The notes under the pieces: model-generated | What the model was told of the DNA's origin: nothing | The model's database searches: none | What the model saw: only the letters and a program-made list of their open reading frames with translations | Assembly: GCA_903853735.1 (NCBI GenBank) | Contig: CAINUH010000267.1 | Location: 1-5,420 of the forward strand | Direction of reading: 5' to 3' | Length of the DNA: 5,420 nucleotides | Source: an uncultured Desulfomonile sp. | GTDB lineage: Bacteria; Desulfobacterota; Desulfomonilia; Desulfomonilales; Desulfomonilaceae | In this document: one piece after another, positions 1-5,420 of the stretch | How the letters are laid out: the number at the start of each line of letters is the position of its first letter | How positions within the stretch are numbered: position 1 is the stretch's first letter | Translations under genes and position numbers: made by a program

Positions 1-1
1 C

Positions 2-208
2 AAAAGCCCCGGGGACGAAAAAATCTCTGCCGAGATAATAAAATTCCTGGACTTAGGAAAGAATTTAGACCTAGCTTTGGATCTTGGTGAAGTACAAATT
101 CTCTTCTTGCGGATTGCTCGCTATTTGGAAGCCGAGCCGAAGAAGGAACTCCCCCCAATGTTCTTGGAACTCGCAGAAAGGCTATTGGTTCGGCTGAACA
201 ATCACTAG
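2..208 (+). CDS. C-terminal end of an unidentified protein (5' partial)
   Basis: An open frame runs from the left edge to a TAG stop at 206-208, giving the last 68 residues of a protein whose start lies outside the window. The visible part is soluble and probably helical, with a charged start (KSPGDEKISAEIIKFLDLGK), a central segment DLGEVQILFLRIARYLE, and a last helix FLELAERLLVRL. It has no cysteines, no membrane segment and no catalytic motif. The frame has codon use resembling a real gene and no internal stop, and the next gene begins 62 bases later on the same strand, so the two may share an operon. I do not recognise the family with confidence. The central segment faintly resembles the C-terminal end of DUF3536-type GH57 glycosidase-like proteins, but this is memory-based and weak. 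Confidence 0.7.
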   Translation, partial: KSPGDEKISAEIIKFLDLGKNLDLALDLGEVQILFLRIARYLEAEPKKELPPMFLELAERLLVRLNNH

Positions 209-257
209 ATGAATGTTCAGTGTGCATCGAGGGGATGCAGTTTAGAAACACCACATC

Positions 258-262
258 AGGAG
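258..262 (+). promoter_or_regulatory. Ribosome binding site that decides the DUF362 gene start
   Basis: AGGAG lies 8 bases before the ATG at 271. The two earlier in-frame starts are poorer: GTG at 220 has no purine-rich site at a useful distance, and ATG at 235 has its GAGGGG directly abutting it with no spacer. The 17 residues before the ATG at 271 also look unlike the start of a DUF362 domain, while MIVPKVSIVRY does. Confidence 0.65.
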
Positions 263-270
263 CCACTGGA

Positions 271-1593
271 ATGATTGTGCCGAAGGTCTCTATCGTGCGA
301 TATGAAAAGCCGCTTGAGTCTGTCCGAAAAGCGGTGGATTTATGTCAGGGGTTGGAAAGTCTTCCTCGGGCAGCAAAGGTTTTCGTAAAACCAAACATAG
401 TTTTTTGGAGCAGGGTTTCGGAATTCCCAAAGTGGGGAGTAATAACAACTTCCCGTGTCGTGCAGGATGCAGTCTTTTTGCTGAAGGAGCGGGGAATTGA
501 CGACATCACCATAGGGGAAGGAAGCGTTCTGTTCAACCCGAAAGACAATGAAACGCCTGCTCATGCCTTTGAAACTCTTGGCTACAACGAACTCAACAAG
601 CGTTTCGGCATAAAGGTGGTCAACGTCTTCCAGAGACCTTTCCAAAAGGTGGATCTGGGAGACGGTGTGGAGTTGAACTTCAATACTGATTTCCTGAACA
701 GCGATTTTGTTGTCAACTTGCCTGTCATGAAGACCCACGCCCAGACTGTCGTCAGCCTTGGAATAAAGAATCTGAAGGGAATGATCGATGTGAATTCCAG
801 GAAGAAATGTCACTCGCCGGACCCGAAACGGAACCTTGATTATATGGTGTCCAAGCTAGCGAACAAACTTCCACCTTCACTGACCATCCTCGACGGAATT
901 TACACCAATGAGCGAGGGCCCGGTTTTGATGGTAAGATGAGGAGAAGCAATCTTATCGTAGCCTCCCCCGACATACTTTCTGCCGACAAAGTCGGCGCAC
1001 GCATATTGGGTTACCGTGCCGAAGACGTGCCTCATCTTGTCCACGCGGCACAGGAGAGAGCACGGCCTCTGGACCTTTCGGACGTTGAAATAGTGGGTGA
1101 AAAACTGGATGAAAATGCCCTTCGGCTGGAATACTCTTTTGCGTACAACGAGGGGAATACCCTGCCGGTGCCCATGGAAAAGATGGGAATCAAGGGGCTT
1201 TCTTATCCAAAATATGACCTGACCTTATGCACCTACTGTTCCGTTTTAACCGGCATCATTCTCACTTCTATTGCTTTTGCATGGCAGGGCAAACCATGGG
1301 ACGACGTGGAAGTACTTACCGGAAAAGTTATGAAACCAACTGCTGGTCATAAAAACACCATTCTGATCGGCAAATGCCTGTATGCTGCAAACAAAGATCA
1401 TCCAAACATCAAGGATATGATAACCATAAAAACTTGTCCGCCTTCTCCAAAAGCCGTTGTCAATGCGCTCCATCGGGTGGGAATAGAAGTGAACCCGGCA
1501 ATCTTTGAATACCTGGAGGAGGCCCCCGCACTTTTCATGAGAAGATACGAAAACAAACCTGAGTTTAACGAATCATTTTTCCGGATAGAATAA
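271..1593 (+). CDS. DUF362 domain protein with a four-cysteine C-terminal region
   Basis: This is a 440-residue protein of the DUF362 family, whose biochemical role is not established; members are often linked to iron-sulfur or redox proteins in anaerobes. Family hallmarks are visible: the opening strand VSIVRY, then FVKPN (residues 38-42), VITTSRVV (57-64), IGEGS (81-85), the KTHA motif (154-157) and IKNLKGM (165-171). Many members end in a 4Fe-4S ferredoxin module, and this one does not. Instead the C-terminal part has CTYC (C320, C323), GKC (C369) and TCPPSP (C389), which could form one cluster-binding site; that is inference. There is no signal peptide and no convincing membrane span, so it is probably cytoplasmic. 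An in-frame GTG at 220 would give 457 residues, but the RBS and domain start favour ATG 271. It lies 62 bases downstream of the partial gene and converges with the PEP-synthase-like gene. Confidence 0.9.
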   Translation: MIVPKVSIVRYEKPLESVRKAVDLCQGLESLPRAAKVFVKPNIVFWSRVSEFPKWGVITTSRVVQDAVFLLKERGIDDITIGEGSVLFNPKDNETPAHAFETLGYNELNKRFGIKVVNVFQRPFQKVDLGDGVELNFNTDFLNSDFVVNLPVMKTHAQTVVSLGIKNLKGMIDVNSRKKCHSPDPKRNLDYMVSKLANKLPPSLTILDGIYTNERGPGFDGKMRRSNLIVASPDILSADKVGARILGYRAEDVPHLVHAAQERARPLDLSDVEIVGEKLDENALRLEYSFAYNEGNTLPVPMEKMGIKGLSYPKYDLTLCTYCSVLTGIILTSIAFAWQGKPWDDVEVLTGKVMKPTAGHKNTILIGKCLYAANKDHPNIKDMITIKTCPPSPKAVVNALHRVGIEVNPAIFEYLEEAPALFMRRYENKPEFNESFFRIE

Positions 1594-1707
1594 AGAGAGA
1601 AGCAGCTTTATGGCCAGCGCCCAATTTGATGTCCGATTCGTCCCGGAAGTTACATTATGGACAGGCTTGCATCTTGAGATTACGTCGGCCTGCCAAATGG
1701 ATAATCC

Positions 1708-4386
1708 TCAAGCGCCCGAAGAAGTCTCGGGCTGTAATTTCCTCCAGAACTCGTCATCCAGGTGGTAGTTGCCGGCTAAGAAGTTTCGGGCAATAGCTTC
1801 CACACTTGCCTCAGACCCCATCAGCATATCCATCTGTCGGGTGAACTGGAGCATACGTCCCACGATTTCCAGTTTTTCTTCGATCAAATGGCGCTCGTAC
1901 TTGTTGAAACGGGCGTCAACCCTGTCTTCCTGAACCTGCACCGAGAAGTCCATTCCTTCAAAGATCGCGGCTATTGCCCGCGCCCGCCTGTGTCTGCGAA
2001 CGAAATCTGCTGCACCCCCCTTGAGAGCGAAGGTGATGTAGTTCTTGTTCACAGTGTCACCACAATAAGAGTCCAGCACGCTATAGTGATAACCTATTCT
2101 TGAACTGAAATTAAGGTACTTGTCGGACACTATCGCGTAGCTTCGGTCTCCAAACCTTTCGGCCATATTGTTGGGCGATAGCATCTGTTCCCGCATAACC
2201 GAAAGAAAGCCACCCAGATCAATAGGTCTCGGATGGTGCATCCGCAGGTCCTCATGTAACATCCCTTGGAGCACGGCCTTGAACGGGGTTGAGGTAATTT
2301 GATCCACTCTAACTCGTCTCAGCAGATGAGAATCCTTATCGATCCCTCCACCCAGATCGATCACGTAGAGGTCCAGGGGGATCGGACCAACCAGCTTCAG
2401 GGCCCCTCCTCCCTTGGTATCTGATACAAGATCGCTGGTCCTGAACATTTCTGCATACGAGAGTTCATGCACCAGACGCCCCACGTCATGGAGAGTCTTG
2501 CAATACTCCGGAGCAAAATTCGGGGACCTGGGATCCACCAGATTCAGCGGAACAATGAGATCTGCAATCCGTCCAATTGTTTGATGTACGGGAGTATCCC
2601 TCATTACGGAACCTTTGGGCCTTATCACTGCAATCAGTTCGGGGACCTTGCCGAGGTAGACTCGGCCTGAAAAAGCATCCACCGTGATCTCAGCCCCTGG
2701 CTCAATGACCGATGTGGCGAACTGGGCTCCAAGAAGCGTAGGGACGCCGAATTCTCTCGCCAGTGAAGCCATGTGCCCTGTCACGCTTCCCGCGTCCGTT
2801 ACGATCGCCTGAGCCTTGGGCATCACGATCACGAATTGCGGATTAGAGTGCTTGGCAACGAGCACGGCTCCTTCCGGAAACTTGAACAGGTCTTCATCAG
2901 AATCCACAAGAAAGGCCGGGCCGTACCCAACGCCGGGAAAAGCCGAAGCGGCACTATCCACGAGAAGGGGATATCCTTCCACACGCGGAATTTCCGTTAG
3001 ACCGGTCTCTTCAGAAGTGGTTCGATGAAGCGGCCGCGCCTGCAGTATCAATAAACGGCCACTGGGATCTACGGCCCATTCCACGTCCTGAGGATACTCA
3101 TAGTGCTTTTCCAGCCTGACGGCGTAGTCGGCTAGAAGCTTTACGTGTTCAGGAGAGAGGCAAGGTTTGTCCTGTCTGTCGGAATCCACAGGCATTTCAA
3201 TAAGGCCGCCGTCCTGATCTGAAGCCAACTGAACCGGCTTGTGAGAGATCCTGGTCTCAATTATGCTGTGCGCCTGGTCTTTGGCCACAACGTAACTATC
3301 CGGCGTTATCACACCGTCTACCGCGTATGGTCCGAGGCCCCAAACCGCGTTGATGATTATGTTGTTGTCAATTATATTCACCGGATTCACCGAATACATT
3401 ACGCCACTGGCCACAGACTCCACCATCTCGACGCATCCCACGCTCATGGCGACGTCTTCGTCACGCATCCCCTTGTTGAGCCTATAAGACAGGGCGCGAT
3501 GTCTATACAGACTGGCCACTATATGTTTGTAAGTTTCCACAATCCCGTCTGGGGGTACGTTCAATATGGAAAGGTATTGGCCGGCGTAGGAGAGTTCGCT
3601 GTCTTCTCCGATAGCACTGCTACGGAGCGCAACCCGCGGAGTAAAATCCGATTTGGCCGTTCTCTTCCGTATGTTGCCCACCATCTCCGCGTACGCTTCG
3701 TTGATGGCGCTTGCCAGTTCGTCCGGAACATGAGCTTCGATAATGAGTTTCTGGATCTCCTGGCCGGCTTCGCCGATGGTTTGCGGATCCCTGGGGTTAA
3801 TTTCCCGTCGCCTTCTGTTTATTTCATCGAATAGATCATTGCTTTGCAGGAAGAACTCGTAGGCCCGCGTGGTTATGGCAAATCCTTCGGGCACAGGAAG
3901 TCGGGCTTTGTTGGTCAGCTCCCCAAGGTTCGCGTTTTTGCCTCCCACCCAATCCACCATCTCTATGTCAACTCTGGAGTAGGGAAGCACCCATTCTGAA
4001 ACAGCTAACTCTTTCCTCCTACCAAGCTCCTCGTTAATCGCGGTAGTAATTTTTTCGACCACCTCGAACAGGCGACGATACTTGTGCCCGGAAAGGTCAT
4101 CCAGGCTCTTGGCCATGCGCAACGTGTGAAACACCGCGCTGATGGACTGGGTTCTGATTGTGGACATACCAAATACGTCTTGGCCGTGGAGCTTCTCCTC
4201 TATGTTGGCAATAATGTTCAGCAACTCGGAATTCGAGGTCAAAAGATCTTTGAAACACGCGTACCTAAATCTGAAAAGTCTGAAGACCTTCTCACGCGCA
4301 GGACTTTGCCGGCCGAACTTCCATTGCCGGATTCTGTTTAGAATGCGTTCAACAAGTCTGGTCATGAAAGCGATTCTCGATCCCAT
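1708..4386 (-). CDS. PEP synthase/PPDK-like phosphotransferase with a non-standard C-terminal domain
   Basis: This 892-residue protein has the phosphohistidine machinery of PEP synthase and pyruvate phosphate dikinase. Residues 1-130 are a helical, basic N-terminal extension not found in classical PEP synthase. Residues about 144-455 are the ATP-binding PPDK_N domain: VGGKNANLGEL (147-157), ALRSSAIGEDSELSYAGQ (253-270), SGVMYSVNP (327-335), and QDVEWAVD (433-440) leading to LQARPL (448-453). Residues about 505-580 are the mobile phosphohistidine domain, with GSVTGHMASLARE and catalytic-position H538. The PEP/pyruvate-binding TIM barrel with its active-site cysteine, which normally follows, is not recognisable. 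Residues 590-892 are instead an unrelated conserved-looking domain with YCGD (774-777), ALKGGAAD (787-794) and an arginine cluster (797-803). It therefore probably phosphorylates His538 from ATP and passes phosphate to an unknown acceptor. It should not be called ppsA. Start: ATG at 4386 has only a weak RBS; Met8 (4365) is an alternative. Two or more smaller frames on the opposite strand are its shadows. Confidence 0.9.
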   Translation of the reverse strand: MGSRIAFMTRLVERILNRIRQWKFGRQSPAREKVFRLFRFRYACFKDLLTSNSELLNIIANIEEKLHGQDVFGMSTIRTQSISAVFHTLRMAKSLDDLSGHKYRRLFEVVEKITTAINEELGRRKELAVSEWVLPYSRVDIEMVDWVGGKNANLGELTNKARLPVPEGFAITTRAYEFFLQSNDLFDEINRRRREINPRDPQTIGEAGQEIQKLIIEAHVPDELASAINEAYAEMVGNIRKRTAKSDFTPRVALRSSAIGEDSELSYAGQYLSILNVPPDGIVETYKHIVASLYRHRALSYRLNKGMRDEDVAMSVGCVEMVESVASGVMYSVNPVNIIDNNIIINAVWGLGPYAVDGVITPDSYVVAKDQAHSIIETRISHKPVQLASDQDGGLIEMPVDSDRQDKPCLSPEHVKLLADYAVRLEKHYEYPQDVEWAVDPSGRLLILQARPLHRTTSEETGLTEIPRVEGYPLLVDSAASAFPGVGYGPAFLVDSDEDLFKFPEGAVLVAKHSNPQFVIVMPKAQAIVTDAGSVTGHMASLAREFGVPTLLGAQFATSVIEPGAEITVDAFSGRVYLGKVPELIAVIRPKGSVMRDTPVHQTIGRIADLIVPLNLVDPRSPNFAPEYCKTLHDVGRLVHELSYAEMFRTSDLVSDTKGGGALKLVGPIPLDLYVIDLGGGIDKDSHLLRRVRVDQITSTPFKAVLQGMLHEDLRMHHPRPIDLGGFLSVMREQMLSPNNMAERFGDRSYAIVSDKYLNFSSRIGYHYSVLDSYCGDTVNKNYITFALKGGAADFVRRHRRARAIAAIFEGMDFSVQVQEDRVDARFNKYERHLIEEKLEIVGRMLQFTRQMDMLMGSEASVEAIARNFLAGNYHLDDEFWRKLQPETSSGA

Positions 4387-4416
4387 TGTTATATCAAGCT
4401 CATTTTACCATATTTG

Positions 4417-4433
4417 CGCGGTCTTGTACCGCG
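4417..4433. repeat. Inverted repeat upstream of the PEP-synthase-like gene
   Basis: CGCGGT and ACCGCG are perfect 6-base arms around a 5-base loop. The element ends about 30 bases before the minus-strand start codon at 4386, and an AT-rich stretch (minus strand TATGGTAAAAT) lies between the two. It could be an operator or a hairpin in the 5' leader. Six-base arms can occur by chance, so the functional reading is weak. Confidence 0.4.
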
Positions 4434-4515
4434 ACTCGATGCAACAACCGTACCCGGTCATGGCTCACCTGAACTATCACGGCCGCACTAAAGTAAGCTT
4501 AGATAGGATGTTGCA

Positions 4516-4529
4516 TACTCCAGGGAGTA
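4516..4529. repeat. Near-perfect 14-bp dyad, possible operator
   Basis: TACTCC and GGAGTA are perfect 6-base arms separated by AG. The centre is about 137 bases upstream of the PEP-synthase-like start codon. A dyad of this compactness suits a dimeric regulator, but there is no second copy nearby to strengthen the case. Confidence 0.3.
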
Positions 4530-4602
4530 CGGGAAGTAGTTGCCAAAATTCTTGTCCGAATCAGGATTGATGCGCGGCTGCAAACATACCCTTTTAAACT
4601 GG

Positions 4603-4623
4603 ATGCCGGATCAAGCCCGGCAT
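4603..4623. repeat. Dispersed palindromic repeat (REP-like)
   Basis: ATGCCGG, a 7-base loop ATCAAGC, and CCGGCAT form a perfect 7-bp stem, followed by GACCGAAT. Sequences of the form TGCCGGATCAAG-(N)-CCGGCATGAC are a widespread intergenic repeat in proteobacteria, and their minus-strand translation gives the familiar spurious peptide HAGLDPASS, which appears here too. Known of the type: such elements are non-coding, occur in many copies per genome and can form RNA hairpins. Only one copy is visible in this window. Confidence 0.65.
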
Positions 4624-4651
4624 GACCGAATTCCCTCATGTCGTCCAGTCT

Positions 4652-4668
4652 TTTTACAATGTGTAAAA
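4652..4668. repeat. AT-rich perfect dyad, possible operator
   Basis: TTTTACA and TGTAAAA are perfect 7-base arms around ATG, making a 17-base dyad. The shape resembles binding sites of dimeric helix-turn-helix regulators. It lies roughly 240 bases upstream of the predicted sigma-54 start site and 270 bases from the PEP-synthase-like gene, so it could belong to either. It may also be part of a longer dispersed element together with the palindrome at 4603-4623. Confidence 0.35.
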
Positions 4669-4848
4669 GAAACCGACACGCAACTCTCACGGACAGGTTT
4701 CACCACAAAGCAAGCCACGGTCTCGTCCTTTTTAAGGATGCTTTGAAATAACCGCTGGTGTGGTTTTTCCATGGAGGAGAGTAAGGTCCTGAGTCTTTCC
4801 AGCGCGTTTGACCAAAGGTGGAGTGGAGTCATTTGGCAGACTTGCTGC

Positions 4849-4883
4849 AATCCCCCGGTTAATTGTGTAACTGGATGGGGATT
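4849..4883. repeat. Long imperfect inverted repeat abutting the sigma-54 promoter
   Basis: Outer arms AATCCCC (4849-4855) and GGGGATT (4877-4883) are perfect complements. Inside them CCGGTTA (4855-4861) and TAACTGG (4868-4874) pair with one G-T wobble around a 6-base loop. The outer and inner arms overlap by one base and are offset by a two-base bulge. The whole dyad spans about -60 to -26 relative to the predicted start site and ends at the first bases of the -24 element. It could be a regulator site for repression or activation. Confidence 0.5.
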
Positions 4884-4898
4884 GGCATGATGGTTGCT
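4882..4898 (+). promoter_or_regulatory. Sigma-54 (RpoN) -24/-12 promoter
   Basis: TTGGCATGATGGTTGCT matches the sigma-54 consensus (TGGCAY, five bases, TTGCW) at every conserved position, with the invariant GG and GC dinucleotides 12 bases apart. Transcription would start near 4909, reading toward the membrane-protein gene and giving a leader of roughly 210 bases. Sigma-54 promoters require an ATP-driven enhancer-binding activator, so the downstream gene is probably switched on by a specific signal. No activator gene is in the window. Confidence 0.7.
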
Positions 4899-5021
4899 AT
4901 AAAGCTAAAGGAAGGTGCTGCAAATCTTAAACGGTTCTGTCCTCCGGTTAAATTTTAGCGGGCACTGTCGATTGAAAGGAGGTTTTTCACGAAGATCATG
5001 CTGGACCAACGGAGACAGCGG

Positions 5022-5085
5022 ACGTTCGAGATCAGGTAACGTTCGAGATCAGGTAACGTTCGAGATCAGGTAACGTTCGAGATCA
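5022..5085. repeat. 17-bp perfect tandem repeat, about 3.8 copies
   Basis: The unit GTTCGAGATCAGGTAAC occurs three times without a mismatch, starting at 5024, 5041 and 5058. A fourth copy starting at 5075 is cut after 11 bases. The two bases before the first copy (AC) also fit the period. Each junction creates the palindrome AACGTT. The period is not a multiple of three and the array is outside any supported gene, so it is not a coding repeat. It sits within the predicted leader and ends 18 bases before the ribosome binding site of the membrane-protein gene. Confidence 0.95.
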
Positions 5086-5103
5086 AAGGACATTCCTTAG
5101 TGA

Positions 5104-5110
5104 GAGGAGG
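5104..5110 (+). promoter_or_regulatory. Strong ribosome binding site of the membrane-protein gene
   Basis: GAGGAGG lies 7 bases before the ATG at 5118, close to ideal. It selects this ATG over the in-frame GTG at 5100, which would itself precede the site. Confidence 0.85.
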
Positions 5111-5117
5111 GCTTCTC

Positions 5118-5420
5118 ATGGCAGAAGCATCAAAAACAAGAGGTGCGATTAAGTTCATCGTCTGGCTCGCTATTGGCGTAGCGCTTTCCGGATATCTTTG
5201 GGTCGACTATTATGATGGCACACTGGTATCCTGGTACTATTACAAGGCGGCCAGTGATGGTTGGGCAATCAATTCAAGTACTTTCGCAAACGCCAGCAAA
5301 GACAAACCGGCCATTCTGGAGATCGGTAACTTTAAGAAGATCGAGGGACTACAGGCTGTCCCCGTCAAAAAAGGCGACCGGCTTCCCACCAACACGAACG
5401 GAATTATCGACAAGAAAACC
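5118..5420 (+). CDS. Membrane-anchored protein of unknown function (3' partial)
   Basis: An open frame of 101 codons runs from ATG 5118 to the right edge with no stop. A short basic N-terminus (K6, R8, K12) is followed by a hydrophobic span at residues about 10-29 (IKFIVWLAIGVALSGYLWV), typical of a signal anchor or uncleaved signal peptide, so the rest is predicted to face the periplasm. After the span comes an aromatic stretch (DYYDGTLVSWYYYKAASDGW, 31-50) and then a polar region rich in lysine, with no cysteine or catalytic motif visible. I do not recognise the family. The upstream GAGGAGG fixes the start. Its upstream region carries a sigma-54 promoter, a long inverted repeat and a 17-bp tandem repeat, which points to signal-dependent expression. 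It is probably the first gene of an operon that continues beyond the window. Confidence 0.8.
   Translation, partial: MAEASKTRGAIKFIVWLAIGVALSGYLWVDYYDGTLVSWYYYKAASDGWAINSSTFANASKDKPAILEIGNFKKIEGLQAVPVKKGDRLPTNTNGIIDKKT

Larger units (their letters stand above)
4387..5117. other. 731-base non-coding region between divergent genes
   Basis: The PEP-synthase-like gene and the membrane-protein gene are divergent and read away from this region, so it should hold both promoters. From left to right it contains an inverted repeat close to the PEP-synthase-like start, a tight dyad at 4516-4529, a proteobacterial-type palindromic repeat at 4603-4623, an AT-rich dyad at 4652-4668, a long imperfect inverted repeat at 4849-4883, a sigma-54 promoter, and a 17-bp tandem repeat. 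Small open frames exist on both strands here, but they show no family likeness, no good ribosome site and no convincing codon pattern. I saw no tRNA or known RNA. No convincing sigma-70 promoter for the minus-strand gene was found. Confidence 0.8.

Noticed and set aside
220..270. GTG at 220 or ATG at 235 as the DUF362 start
   Set aside because: Ribosome sites are missing or wrongly spaced, while AGGAG is well placed for the ATG at 271.
1714..1732. GCCCGA-N7-TCGGGC hairpin at the 3' end of the PEP-synthase-like gene, as a terminator
   Set aside because: It lies inside the last codons and neither strand has a T-run after it.
1610..1768. 52-codon plus-strand frame after the DUF362 gene
   Set aside because: Only a weak purine-rich site precedes it, it overlaps the end of the opposite-strand gene, and the product resembles nothing known.
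3241..3834. 197-codon plus-strand frame
   Set aside because: It lies wholly antisense to the ATP-binding domain of the PEP-synthase-like gene, whose motifs are unmistakable; its product has no recognisable family.
4439..4516. Separated inverted repeat ATGCAACA / TGTTGCAT
   Set aside because: Eight-base arms 62 bases apart are expected by chance in a region of this size.
4142..4570. 142-codon plus-strand frame spanning the start of the PEP-synthase-like gene
   Set aside because: Mostly antisense to the N-terminal extension, and the remainder is low-complexity-free but unrecognisable sequence without a ribosome site.
4499..4690. 63-codon minus-strand frame containing HAGLDPASS
   Set aside because: This peptide is the well-known spurious translation of the dispersed palindromic repeat.
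4750..4768. AACCGC-TGGT-GTGGTT followed by a T-run, as a rho-independent terminator
   Set aside because: The stem is 6 bp with a G-T wobble, and there is no plus-strand gene upstream for it to terminate.
4611..4850. 79-codon minus-strand frame in the intergenic region
   Set aside because: TTG start, no family likeness, flat third-position composition, and its end runs into the REP-like palindrome.
5022..5085. The 17-bp array as a CRISPR
   Set aside because: The units are directly contiguous with no spacers, are shorter than CRISPR repeats, and no cas gene is present.

Overview
This 5.4 kb window looks chromosomal, with moderate GC, and comes from an anaerobic bacterium. The best guess is a Desulfobacterota / 'deltaproteobacterial' lineage. 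That is an inference from three things: a DUF362-type protein, an unusual PEP-synthase-like protein with an orphan C-terminal domain, and a near-perfect sigma-54 promoter. A palindromic repeat of a type common in proteobacterial intergenic DNA is also present. No species can be named from the sequence.

Layout: (1) Positions 2-208 (+) hold the last 68 codons of a gene that begins outside the window. (2) Positions 271-1593 (+) encode a DUF362-family protein of 440 residues with a four-cysteine C-terminal set that could bind an iron-sulfur cluster. It follows the first gene by 62 bases and is probably co-transcribed with it. (3) Positions 1594-1707 are a short gap between convergent genes, with a possible decayed zinc-ribbon-like reading frame on the minus strand. 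(4) Positions 1708-4386 (-) encode an 892-residue relative of PEP synthase / pyruvate phosphate dikinase. It keeps the ATP-grasp and phosphohistidine domains, but an uncharacterised domain stands where the PEP/pyruvate-binding barrel should be. (5) Positions 4387-5117 are a 731-base non-coding region rich in dyads. (6) From 5118 (+) a single-span membrane-anchored protein of unknown function begins and runs off the end.

The most interesting part is the intergenic region before the last gene. A sigma-54 promoter (4882-4898) is directly preceded by a long imperfect inverted repeat. It is followed by a roughly 210-base leader containing a 17-bp perfect tandem repeat (about 3.8 copies, 5022-5085) that ends just before a strong ribosome binding site. 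This suggests activator-dependent, environmentally controlled expression of the membrane protein, with possible repeat-length variation in the leader. The second point of interest is the PEP-synthase-like protein: it appears able to make a phosphohistidine from ATP, but its acceptor substrate cannot be pyruvate by the standard mechanism. No mobile element, CRISPR array, tRNA or rRNA was seen.
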